DNA of 64,000 nt, from positions 139,735 to 203,734 of the forward strand of contig CAZEUG010000001.1 in the NCBI GenBank assembly GCA_964515055.1, read 5' to 3'. Every line of letters begins with the position of its first letter. Positions within the stretch are counted from its first letter, which is position 1. The translations under genes were made by a program, and so were the position numbers. The notes under the pieces are model-generated. The model was not told the DNA's origin. It saw only the letters and a program-made list of their open reading frames with translations, and did not search any database. Below, piece by piece: positions 25,927 to 34,173 of this stretch. The DNA is from QAMX01 sp964515055. Lineage in GTDB: Bacteria; Bacillota; Clostridia; Oscillospirales; QAMX01.

Positions 25927-26754
25927 TTACAGACCAATGCTGCGCAGATAGTGCAGGCTCTGCTCAGCTGCACCCCATGCGTCTCCATAGCAGTCATCCT
26001 GTTCAACGATGAATGCGCCGCAGCCGGAGGCCACACCGGCACGAATGATGGCGGGGATATCCTGAATGCCCTGGCCGACCGGACGGAAGGCAAACGTCTT
26101 GACCTCGGCTTCCTCGGCTGCAACGGCTTTGCCGTCTTTGTCGATCAGCGCATAGGCCGGCTTTTCGTTCTTGTGGCCGACAAAGTCCTTCAGGTGAATC
26201 ACCGGCGTCCGGCCTTTGTAGGCGTTGATGTACTTGACCGGGTCATATCCGGCATATTTGACCCAGCAGGTGTCAAATTCCGGCATCAGATCGGGGATAT
26301 CCTGATACAGCTTGTCGATGGCCAGCGTGCCGTCTTCCAGCGCGTTGAATTCAAAATCATGGTTGTGGTACAGCATCTGAATGCCAACGGCCTTCAGAGC
26401 GGCGGCGGATTTTTCAATCAGCTGCCGTGTTGCTTCGTACTGCTCACCGCCCGGGCAGCGTTCGGCTGCCATCCAGGGAATGGCGACAAACGGCAGACCA
26501 AGCGCCTGGTGATACGCGACAGCATCTTCCACAGAGTTTTCGAAGTTGTCCAGCGAATAGTGGGTGGAGATGATGTCCAGCCCCAGCTCTGCACAGATGC
26601 GCTTCAGCTCATCCGCCGCAATTCCGTTGTAGCCGGCGAATTCCACTGCATCATAGCCGAGACGTTTGACGCCTTCGAGCGTGCCGGGCAGATCCTTGTC
26701 GCCAAATTCGCGGAGCGTATACATTTGAATCCCGATTTTAATTTTTTCTGACAT
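25927..26754 (-). CDS. TIM-barrel sugar phosphate isomerase/epimerase
   Basis: 275-residue member of the same xylose-isomerase-like superfamily as its neighbour but from a different branch. N-terminal KIGIQMYTLREFG, barrel strand LYHNHDFEF (His and Glu), EFDTCWVKYAG (Asp and Trp), HLKDFVG (His) and FIVEQDD supply the metal ligands. Similar proteins are often annotated alongside Gfo/Idh oxidoreductases in inositol or uronic acid pathways. It is second in the glycan operon after the GH38 gene. The exact reaction cannot be read from sequence. Confidence 0.87.
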   Translation of the reverse strand: MSEKIKIGIQMYTLREFGDKDLPGTLEGVKRLGYDAVEFAGYNGIAADELKRICAELGLDIISTHYSLDNFENSVEDAVAYHQALGLPFVAIPWMAAERCPGGEQYEATRQLIEKSAAALKAVGIQMLYHNHDFEFNALEDGTLAIDKLYQDIPDLMPEFDTCWVKYAGYDPVKYINAYKGRTPVIHLKDFVGHKNEKPAYALIDKDGKAVAAEEAEVKTFAFRPVGQGIQDIPAIIRAGVASGCGAFIVEQDDCYGDAWGAAEQSLHYLRSIGL

Positions 26755-26859
26755 GAAAAAACCTCCTGAAAGAATAAAAATGATACAGGGGCACGGATCC
26801 CACGGAGGGCCTCAACCGTCCGTGGAGATCCGTACCGCCGTGAAAGGGAACGTTGCAGG

Positions 26860-29800
26860 TTAGAAGGAAATCCGGAACGTTTTGATTTCGTAGGGCGTGA
26901 AGCTGAAGCGGAGCGTGGAACCATCGAAATCGGCCGGAGCCGGATTCTCTTCCACCAAATCTACTTCAAAGGCAGATTGCAGGGTGCGGAGGAACGACAG
27001 CGAGGCATTCCCGCGGTTCCCGTGGCATTCGTAGAGACGCACAATCACGCCACAGCCATCCTCTGCACGCTTCACCGTATCGACAATGATGTTGTCGTTG
27101 TCGACGGAGAGGAACGCCTGATTGTTCAGGGCTTTGGCCGTATCCACGTTCAACGGCAGCACCTGCACGGCGTTGTTGAATTCGTGACCTCTGCGGGCGG
27201 AATGCGCCGTGCGCCAGTCGCCGGTGTGCGGGTAGATGGCGTAATTGATCTCGTGAACGCCGTAGTCGGCCAGCTCATCCGGATGCGTGGTGCCGCGGAG
27301 CAGGGAAATTCCGATCGTGTTGTCAACGCAGTCGTGTGCATATTTGCAGTCATTCAGGACAGATACACCGTAATCGCCTTCGGAGAGATCGACAAACTTG
27401 TGCGCGCAGACCTCGAAGCGGGAATGGTCAAACGACGTGTTGGCGATGGTCGGCCGCATGAAGGTACCAAAGCCGACTTCGCAGGCAACCGACTGGCTCC
27501 GGACGTTGGTCGGGAAGTAAACGCGCATGATGGTATGGCGGATTTTCCAGTCGATCGTTGTCTTAAAGTCGATGACCGGGGAGCTTGCATAGACGATGAT
27601 GTCCTGCGAAATCGAGCAGTTTTCAATTGCCTTCTCCACATGGACGACGGCGCGGAACGGGCTGTTTTCAGTCAGCTTCAGAGTGACGTTCCAGTCACAG
27701 TCAACCGGACGGTTCTTGTAAATGTCGTAGAGGTTCCACGCATCCTCACCCTGCGGGCCGTCGCGGAAGAGGCGAATGTCGTTCGCCGGGGCGCGCAGTG
27801 CTTCGCGGTTGGCCTGCTTGTCAAAAATACGGGAAACGAGGCCGAGCGGCGTCACGGTGACGATGTTCTGTGCGGTTTCCAGCGTGATGGCACCGTCCGC
27901 TTCTGTGACAACGGCGCAGGAGCCCTTGGCCGGTTCAGCCTTGCCAAAGGTGAAAAGCTTCATGCCGAACGGCGGAAGCGCCTTCGCTTCGAACACGACG
28001 CGCTTCTGGTTGTTGTCTGCCGCGCTGATCACGCAGGGAACGGCCTGACCGCAGTCGTCCAGCAGCGTTTCGCCATCCTGAATGGAATCGGCGGCGCAGG
28101 TGAATTCGCAGACGGCGTCCCGTGTCCAGGAGAGGAAGTTGCAGGCGGCATATGCACCGTGACCGGCAGACGCGGTCAGCGCTTCGTGGAAACGGTGCAG
28201 CAGGTCAAAGACCTTGGCATAGCCCTCAACGCAGTCCTCGGCATAGACGGCATGAATCGAGCTGCCCGGCAGGACATCGTGGAACTGGAGCAGCAGAATT
28301 TCCTTCCAGCCCTCATGCAGCAGCGACCAGTCGGGCTTCAAGCCGAGCAGCTCTGCATACACGCCGAGCTTTTCAGCATTCTGATACATGATCTCCGCCA
28401 TGCGGTTGGCACGCTTGTTTTTGCCCTCGGAGGTCATGGTACCGCGGTGTGTTTCAATGTACAGCTCACCGAACCAGATCGGCAGCTCATCGCGTCTTTC
28501 GTTCAGACGTTCAAAATAGCTGTCGGCGCGCTCCATCCGGGTTCTCGGCAGACCCGGGAAATCGGCCAGACGCCGGGCGGATTCGATCATTTCGCGGGTC
28601 GGGCCGCCGCCGCCATCCCCAAAGCCATACGGGAAGATAACATCGTCGAACTGGCCGTTCTGCAGGTTCCGGTCTTTTGCAATGCGCAGCTCCGAAGGCG
28701 TCGGATCGCCGTTGTAGCAGCCCGGGTTGTTGGCAATCGAAGCGACCACTTCGCTGCCGTCCAGCCCCTGCCAGCGGCACATACCGTACGGGAAGCGGTT
28801 CTGATGCTGCCAATGCAGCTTATAGGTGTAGAAATAGTCGGTGCCGCTCTTTTTCAGAATCTGCGGCATATTGGCCTGGAAGCCGAAGGTGTCCGGCAGC
28901 CATGCAACACGGCTGCGGGTTCCAAACTCCTCCTCCGAGAAGCGGACGCCGTACAGTACCTGACGGACGAGCGATTCACCGCTGACGACGTTGCAGTCGG
29001 ATTCGACCCACATCGGGCCGACGATCTCCCAACGGCCTTCCTTGACGCGTTCCTTGATCTGCGCATAGACCTCCGGATAATACTTCTTGGTGTAGTCCAT
29101 CAGCTGCAGCTGGCTGCAGGAGAACGTGAAATCCGGAAATTCGTCCATCAGACGGAGGACGTTCGGGAAGGTGTGACCGCACTTGCGAACGGTATCCTTG
29201 AACTGCCAGAGCCATGCAACGTCAATGTGCGTGTGGCCGATGAAATTGACCCAGCCGCGGACGTCGCCATCATCAATGGCGGCCAGCTCGGTTCTCAGAA
29301 CGTCAGCAGCCTTGCGAACAGACGCGTGCAGCACTTCGCCGGAGGCATCCACATCCAGATCCCGGATGGAATCCTCGATCGCCTGATTCACGCGCACACG
29401 GATGTGCGTGTTTTCCAACTGACGGTCGCGATCCTCCATCATGTGGAAATCAACGGCAATCTTGTAGGAATAGTAGTAGTTTTCAACAACCTTGTCCACC
29501 CGCTCAACGCCGATGGCGTTGATGAAGCCGCGATCGTGGCCAAAGCTCAGAATTTCCAGCGAGAGCGTCTGACCGGCCCATTCAGCGCGCAGCGGAATGC
29601 GGGTGCGGTTCCGGTCGTGTCCCTGATAATGTTCACCGTTGATGAGGACCTGTCCTTCCCGTTCGGGGATGGAAACACAGAGATAGTCTTCATACTCTTC
29701 GTTTGCAGCCAGGTTTTCGGGGATGGCAACGGAGCCCTTGATAAACACGGTGCCGGACGAAAGAACAGTATCTTCCATAACGGGCTGCCAGTCGCTGGTA

Positions 29801-29925
29801 AGCTCATACTGGGCTTCGCCTGTATGATTGGCGGTGGCGTAAACCAGGTTGGTCGCCGGGCAGAATGCCACGCGAATTTTGCTGCGCAGGGCATCCTGAA
29901 TGCCGTAAATCATCTGATTGTCCAT
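26860..29925 (-). CDS. GH38 alpha-mannosidase
   Basis: Zinc-dependent alpha-mannosidase of 1021 residues. The catalytic domain has the metal site GHTHIDVAWLW (His231, His233 and Asp235 region) and nucleophile Asp345 in WLPDTFGF, followed by the alpha-mannosidase middle and C-terminal beta domains. No signal peptide is present, so it acts on imported mannosides. The start at 29925 follows GGAGG by about 8 bases; the frame stays open for 82 codons upstream with no similarity. It leads the minus-strand operon and could trim N-glycan or plant mannan fragments together with the downstream isomerases and beta-galactosidase. Confidence 0.94.
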   Translation of the reverse strand: MDNQMIYGIQDALRSKIRVAFCPATNLVYATANHTGEAQYELTSDWQPVMEDTVLSSGTVFIKGSVAIPENLAANEEYEDYLCVSIPEREGQVLINGEHYQGHDRNRTRIPLRAEWAGQTLSLEILSFGHDRGFINAIGVERVDKVVENYYYSYKIAVDFHMMEDRDRQLENTHIRVRVNQAIEDSIRDLDVDASGEVLHASVRKAADVLRTELAAIDDGDVRGWVNFIGHTHIDVAWLWQFKDTVRKCGHTFPNVLRLMDEFPDFTFSCSQLQLMDYTKKYYPEVYAQIKERVKEGRWEIVGPMWVESDCNVVSGESLVRQVLYGVRFSEEEFGTRSRVAWLPDTFGFQANMPQILKKSGTDYFYTYKLHWQHQNRFPYGMCRWQGLDGSEVVASIANNPGCYNGDPTPSELRIAKDRNLQNGQFDDVIFPYGFGDGGGGPTREMIESARRLADFPGLPRTRMERADSYFERLNERRDELPIWFGELYIETHRGTMTSEGKNKRANRMAEIMYQNAEKLGVYAELLGLKPDWSLLHEGWKEILLLQFHDVLPGSSIHAVYAEDCVEGYAKVFDLLHRFHEALTASAGHGAYAACNFLSWTRDAVCEFTCAADSIQDGETLLDDCGQAVPCVISAADNNQKRVVFEAKALPPFGMKLFTFGKAEPAKGSCAVVTEADGAITLETAQNIVTVTPLGLVSRIFDKQANREALRAPANDIRLFRDGPQGEDAWNLYDIYKNRPVDCDWNVTLKLTENSPFRAVVHVEKAIENCSISQDIIVYASSPVIDFKTTIDWKIRHTIMRVYFPTNVRSQSVACEVGFGTFMRPTIANTSFDHSRFEVCAHKFVDLSEGDYGVSVLNDCKYAHDCVDNTIGISLLRGTTHPDELADYGVHEINYAIYPHTGDWRTAHSARRGHEFNNAVQVLPLNVDTAKALNNQAFLSVDNDNIIVDTVKRAEDGCGVIVRLYECHGNRGNASLSFLRTLQSAFEVDLVEENPAPADFDGSTLRFSFTPYEIKTFRISF

Positions 29926-29991
29926 AAGTGGGAATCCTCCAGATTCAGTAAAGAGTGACAGCGTGAATCGCTCACATCTGTATACAATATG

Positions 29992-30020
29992 ATTATACCT
30001 GTTTGCGCCCTGAAAAGCAA
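29992..30020 (-). promoter_or_regulatory. promoter of the GH38 operon
   Basis: On the minus strand, TTGCTT (30020-30015), 17 bases, TATAAT (29997-29992). The -10 is about 67 bases upstream of the GH38 ATG. Confidence 0.6.
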
Positions 30021-30050
30021 GATGCGCCGAAAAATATTTTTCGTTTCGGC

Positions 30051-30079
30051 TGGAAAAAACACGCCCTGTATGGTATAAT
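30051..30079 (+). promoter_or_regulatory. promoter of the SIS-HAD/kinase unit
   Basis: TGGAAA (30051-30056), 17 bases, TATAAT (30074-30079), divergent from the GH38 promoter and about 100 bases before the SIS-HAD ATG. Confidence 0.6.
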
Positions 30080-30177
30080 GTTTTCGGTGCAAAAAAACTG
30101 CGCCTTTTTGTGGAGCCTGATTTCCTGAATGAAACAGTCTCCGAAAAATCCGGAATCAAAGGAGACTGCATTCACAC

Positions 30178-31524
30178 ATGAGTATATCCAACGCCGCAAC
30201 CGGCGAGATCAAAAACTATTGGCTCGGCCTTCAGGCCACATGGACAGAATCGACAGAACAGGCGCTGGCCGACATGGCGGAGCTTCTACTGGCGGCACAT
30301 CAGCACGGTGCCACGGTATGGACAGCCGGCAGCGCCGCTTCGGACATGACGGAGAGCCTGCTGCGTCACTGCGCCGTACTGGGTCGTGCGGGCGTTGCGT
30401 CGGTTTGCCTGCCGGCCTGCCCGAATGTGCGCATGAATACGCTGAAGGCCGCGGCGCACCGCGGTGACGTCCTGTGCATCTTCGCAGAAGACGGCGCGTG
30501 TGATTCGGCTGTCAGCCTGGCGGAATATGCAAAGGCCAACGGTCTGCAGGTGATCGGCTTCCTCAGTGGGGACGGCGACCGCCTGCTCCCGCTCTGCGAG
30601 TGCGCCGTCTGCTTCTCCGCTTCGAATGCGCAGAGCGTTCGCGACCTGCATCGGATTGGCATTCACGCCGTCACAGCATCGCTGGCCGAACAGCTGAAGG
30701 ATGCCTGGGGCATGGAAGTGATCTTCCCGCCGGTTCCCGGCCGTGTCTTCCAGTTTGCACTGTTCGACTTTGACGGAACGCTTTCGCTGATTCGCGAGGG
30801 CTGGCAGAAGGTCATGATTCCCTATTTCTGCGAAGAAATCTTCAAGACGCCAGTGGGCAAAACCGAGGATCCGCAGGCGGTGGAAGCTTGCGTGACGGAA
30901 TTTGTCGACCTGTTGACCGGCAAACAAACCATATATCAATGCATCCGTCTGGCGGAGGAAGTGGAAAAACGCGGCGGTACGCCGGAGGATCCGATGGCGT
31001 ATAAGACGGAGTACCTGCGCCGCCTGATGGAGAAAATCAAGGATCGGCGGGAGGGCCTGGCCAACGGCAGCATCGATCCGGAATCCCTGCTCGTCCGCGG
31101 AACGGTTCCGCTGCTGGAAGCTCTGAAGCGCGCCGGTGTGACGCTGTACCTGGCCTCCGGCACCGATCAGCCGCAGGTGCGTGAGGAAGCGGCGCTGCTG
31201 GGACTGGACAAATATTTTGACGGGAATATTTACGGCGCATTGGACGAACATGTCACCTCCTGCACCAAAGAGCTGGTCATCAAACGCCTGCTCGCAGAAA
31301 ACAACCTCGACGGGACGGAGCTGCTCAGCTTCGGCGATGGCTTTGTGGAAATTGAACTCGTCTCCAACCTTGGCGGCTATCCGGTTGCTGTTGCTACCGA
31401 TGAATCCCGGAAAATGGGCATCGATCAGTGGAAACGCGACCGCCTCGTGAAGGCTGGTGCCGGTACGGTCATTCCGGACTTTGAATGTGCGGAACGGCTG
31501 GTGAACTTTATTCTTGGCCGCTGA
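30178..31524 (+). CDS. SIS-domain isomerase fused to HAD phosphatase
   Basis: 448-residue fusion. Residues about 1-190 form a SIS domain resembling GmhA sedoheptulose-7-phosphate isomerase (TAGSAASDMTE, close to the GSAAD-type loop). Residues about 192-445 form a HAD-superfamily phosphatase with motif I FDFDGTLS (Asp197 and Asp199), motif II ASGTD and a late GDGFVE. Separately, SIS isomerases and HAD phosphatases are the first and third enzymes of the heptose pathway, and the middle step (PfkB kinase) is the next gene, 38 bases downstream. I infer a compact sugar-phosphate route, possibly to heptose-1-phosphate. The phosphatase is not the classical GmhB type, so other sugars remain possible. 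ATG follows a weak GGAG. Confidence 0.85.
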   Translation: MSISNAATGEIKNYWLGLQATWTESTEQALADMAELLLAAHQHGATVWTAGSAASDMTESLLRHCAVLGRAGVASVCLPACPNVRMNTLKAAAHRGDVLCIFAEDGACDSAVSLAEYAKANGLQVIGFLSGDGDRLLPLCECAVCFSASNAQSVRDLHRIGIHAVTASLAEQLKDAWGMEVIFPPVPGRVFQFALFDFDGTLSLIREGWQKVMIPYFCEEIFKTPVGKTEDPQAVEACVTEFVDLLTGKQTIYQCIRLAEEVEKRGGTPEDPMAYKTEYLRRLMEKIKDRREGLANGSIDPESLLVRGTVPLLEALKRAGVTLYLASGTDQPQVREEAALLGLDKYFDGNIYGALDEHVTSCTKELVIKRLLAENNLDGTELLSFGDGFVEIELVSNLGGYPVAVATDESRKMGIDQWKRDRLVKAGAGTVIPDFECAERLVNFILGR

Positions 31525-31562
31525 GAGACCAGTCGGCAGACACACAAACAGGAGGAAACCAT

Positions 31563-32588
31563 ATGAATCTGCAGCGTCTTGAAGAACTGATGGCGCGTGC
31601 CAGTCAGGCGAAAATCACAGTTGTCGGCGATTTCTGCCTGGACAAATATCTGTATATCGATCCGAAGCTGGATGAACCGTCCCTGGAAACCGGAAAAACC
31701 GCCTATCAGGTCATCGGCAAGGGAATTTACGCGGGCGGCGCGGGCAACGTTGCCTCCAATCTGCGCGGCCTCACGGCACAGGTGCAGTGCGTCGGCATTG
31801 TCGGCGATGACGGCGAAGGCTATGAGCTGCTCAACGTCCTGAACCGGATGGGTGCGGACACCACGGGCATGATTCGCGACCCGAACCGCTGCACCTCGAC
31901 CTACACCAAACCGATGTACGGCGAGCCGGGCAGCTATGAAGAGCTGAACCGCCTCGATTTCAAAAATTTCAAACCCATGGACAAGGACATCGAAGCACAG
32001 GTCATTGCCAATATGCGCGCCTGTGCGGCCACCTCGGACGCACTCCTGGTGCTGGATCAGTTCGTTGAGCCCGATTGCGGCGTCATCAATTCCGCCGTCC
32101 GACAGGCTGTCTTTGAGCTGGCGGCGGAGCGCCCGGAGCTTGTGATCTACGCGGATTCCCGCGCCTTTATCCACCTCTTCTCCGGCGTCATCGTCAAGTG
32201 CAACAACTTTGAAGTGGTGCGCTCCATCGACCCGAACTATGAGGGCGAGCCGGACGGAGACACGGTGTTTGACTGCGGCCGGAAGCTGTACGCCAAGAAC
32301 GACCGCCCGGTCTTCGTGACCCGCGGCAAGGACGGCATCATGGTCTTTGACGCGGAGGGCGTCCACTCGGCGTCGGCGCTGAATGTTCCGGGACCGTTCG
32401 ACATCTGCGGCGCCGGAGATTCTGCGGCCTCCGGCATCGTGCTGGCGCTGTCACTCGGCGCAGCGCCGGAGGACGCTGCCGTTCTCGGCAATGTCGTCGC
32501 CTCCATCACCATCCAGCAAATCGGCGTGACCGGTTTTGCAACGCCGGAACAGGTACTCCGGCGGTATCGCGAATATTTCGGCGCATAA
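31563..32588 (+). CDS. PfkB-family sugar kinase, HldE/RfaE kinase-domain-like
   Basis: 341-residue ribokinase-fold kinase. Landmarks are VVGDFCLDKYLY at the N-terminus, GGAGNVASNL near residue 60 (as in HldE heptose-7-phosphate kinase and other PfkB members), a TRGKDGIMVF segment and the catalytic GAGDS (Gly283-Asp286). It lacks the nucleotidyltransferase half of HldE. Start ATG at 31563 follows GGAGG (31551-31555); an in-frame upstream ATG adds 26 residues of the preceding gene's out-of-frame sequence. It probably shares a transcript with the SIS-HAD gene. D-glycero-D-manno-heptose-7-phosphate is the best guess for substrate, not proven. Confidence 0.88.
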   Translation: MNLQRLEELMARASQAKITVVGDFCLDKYLYIDPKLDEPSLETGKTAYQVIGKGIYAGGAGNVASNLRGLTAQVQCVGIVGDDGEGYELLNVLNRMGADTTGMIRDPNRCTSTYTKPMYGEPGSYEELNRLDFKNFKPMDKDIEAQVIANMRACAATSDALLVLDQFVEPDCGVINSAVRQAVFELAAERPELVIYADSRAFIHLFSGVIVKCNNFEVVRSIDPNYEGEPDGDTVFDCGRKLYAKNDRPVFVTRGKDGIMVFDAEGVHSASALNVPGPFDICGAGDSAASGIVLALSLGAAPEDAAVLGNVVASITIQQIGVTGFATPEQVLRRYREYFGA

Positions 32589-32592
32589 CCTC

Positions 32593-32621
32593 TTGACAAA
32601 ACCGAAGGAAACGCATATAAT
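32593..32621 (+). promoter_or_regulatory. perfect consensus sigma-A promoter for the GlpA-like operon
   Basis: TTGACA (32593-32598), 17 bases, TATAAT (32616-32621), the exact consensus. It begins 5 bases after the kinase stop codon and drives a leader of about 110 bases that contains a terminator. Confidence 0.85.
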
Positions 32622-32654
32622 AAGACAAACGAAATAAATTGCGGCAGAGTTTTG

Positions 32655-32709
32655 AGAACGCACAAAGGCCGGTTCCAGAGTGGAATGGGCTTTTGGGCGT
32701 TCTTTTTTT
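32655..32709 (+). terminator. leader terminator / possible antitermination site
   Basis: Inside the leader, a long interrupted stem has outer arms AGAACGC (32655-32661) and GCGTTCT (32697-32703) and an inner hairpin (TTCCA 32673-32677, TGGAA 32681-32685), followed by seven Ts. A CGGCAG at about 32642-32647 can pair with CTGCCG at about 32716-32721 across the hairpin. This layout suggests regulated readthrough. GlpP-type antitermination is known for glycerol-3-phosphate dehydrogenase leaders, but the regulator here is unknown. Confidence 0.7.
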
Positions 32710-32736
32710 GTGCAACTGCCGTTGGAGGGGCATTTG

Positions 32737-34167
32737 ATGAAACCAACACAGTATGACTGCATTGTGATCGGCGGAGGTGCGGTCGGTACGCTGACGCTGC
32801 GTGCGCTGACCGCAGCCGGCGCATCGGCGCTGCTGCTGGAAGCCGGGACTGACCTGGCATCCGGTGCAACACGCGCCAACAGCGCCATCATCCATGCCGG
32901 TTTTGACCCGCTACCCGGCACGAAAAAAGCGGAAATGAACGTCCGAGGCGCTGCACTGTACCCGGAGCTGGTGCGTACCCTGGACATCCCATACCGGCCG
33001 ACCGATTCGCTGGTGGTGGCCTATTCGCCGGAGGAAATCCCGGTACTGGAAACGCTGCTGGCGCGAGGCCAGGCCAACGGTGTTCGCGATTTGCAGCTGC
33101 TCACCCGTCAGGAAGTGCTGGAACGCGAACCCAACCTTTCCGGCGACGTGTGCGGGGCACTCCGCGCTGCATCTGCCATCATTGAACCGTGGACGGTCGC
33201 CATTGCCGCCGCGGAAAATGCCTGCGACCACGGCGCAGGCGTGGCAACAGAGCATCGCGTCACATCGATCACGGCCACAGGCGACGGCTTCTGCGTCACG
33301 GCGCGCACACCGGTGGGGGACATGACCTTCCGGGCATCTGCCGTGGTGAATGCCGCCGGTGTTCATGCCGACGAAATTCACGCAATGCTGCTGCCGAAAA
33401 CCTATCACATCACGGGCAAGCGCGGCCAGTACGTCGTGCTGGATCGGCGGGCAGGCGGTCTGGTGCGCAGCGTGGTGTTTGCCTGCCCGACGGAAAAGGG
33501 CAAGGGCGTCCTGATCACGCCGGAAATCCATGGCCGGGTCATGATCGGCCCGGACAGCACGGTCTGCGATGACCGCGAGGACATTGCCACAACGGTGGAC
33601 GCATTGACCTATGTGAAGCAGACGGCCAGTCGCTACCTGTCGGTTCACCTGCCAACGGAGCTGCAGATTCATACGTTTGCCGGGATTCGCCCTGCCGGAG
33701 ACACGGGCGATTTCGTGATCGGCGAGGCCGAGGGTCTACACGGCTTCTTTGAGGCCGCCTGCATTGAATCACCGGGGCTGGCCTCCGCACCGGCCATCGC
33801 CCAGCGGCTGGCCGAGCAGATTGCGGAATACCTGTCGCTTCCCAAACAGGGAAGACAAACCTTCCTCCCGCCGCGCCGGCCGCGCCTGCGCATTGATGAA
33901 GCGTCCCGCGGTGCCGAAACCACGCTCGTCTGCCGCTGTGAAAAGGTGACGGAAGCGCAGATTGTCGATGCGATTCACCGGAATTGCGGAGCCCGCACCG
34001 TCAAAGGTGTCAAGCTCCGCACCGGCGCAACGCTGGGCGAATGCCAGGGTGGCTTCTGCACACCGAAAATTGTCCGGATTCTGGCAAGAGAGCTGCACGC
34101 AGAGCCACAGACCATCCGATACGATGAACCGGGCTCCGAGTGCCTGATCGGAAAAACGCGGGGGTGA
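32737..34167 (+). CDS. GlpA-like FAD oxidoreductase with C-terminal [2Fe-2S] BFD domain
   Basis: 476-residue flavoprotein. The N-terminal DAO-type fold starts YDCIVIGGGAVGTLTLRAL and has LLEAGTDLASGATRANSAI. The last 100 residues form a BFD-like [2Fe-2S] domain with Cys in VCRCEKVTEAQI and GECQGGFCTP. Relatives are anaerobic glycerol-3-phosphate dehydrogenase and L-2-hydroxyglutarate oxidase. With the two downstream genes it forms the GlpA-like/FAD/DUF1667 trio common in Clostridia, likely passing electrons from a hydroxy-acid or glycerol-3-phosphate. GGAGGGG lies 6-7 bases before ATG 32737. No glycerol kinase or facilitator is adjacent. Confidence 0.9.
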   Translation: MKPTQYDCIVIGGGAVGTLTLRALTAAGASALLLEAGTDLASGATRANSAIIHAGFDPLPGTKKAEMNVRGAALYPELVRTLDIPYRPTDSLVVAYSPEEIPVLETLLARGQANGVRDLQLLTRQEVLEREPNLSGDVCGALRAASAIIEPWTVAIAAAENACDHGAGVATEHRVTSITATGDGFCVTARTPVGDMTFRASAVVNAAGVHADEIHAMLLPKTYHITGKRGQYVVLDRRAGGLVRSVVFACPTEKGKGVLITPEIHGRVMIGPDSTVCDDREDIATTVDALTYVKQTASRYLSVHLPTELQIHTFAGIRPAGDTGDFVIGEAEGLHGFFEAACIESPGLASAPAIAQRLAEQIAEYLSLPKQGRQTFLPPRRPRLRIDEASRGAETTLVCRCEKVTEAQIVDAIHRNCGARTVKGVKLRTGATLGECQGGFCTPKIVRILARELHAEPQTIRYDEPGSECLIGKTRG

Positions 34168-34173
34168 ACGAGT

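Noticed and set aside
26977..29958. 993-codon plus-strand open frame
   Set aside because: Antisense to the GH38 gene with intact catalytic motifs; its translation is Arg/His/Val-rich without a domain signature.
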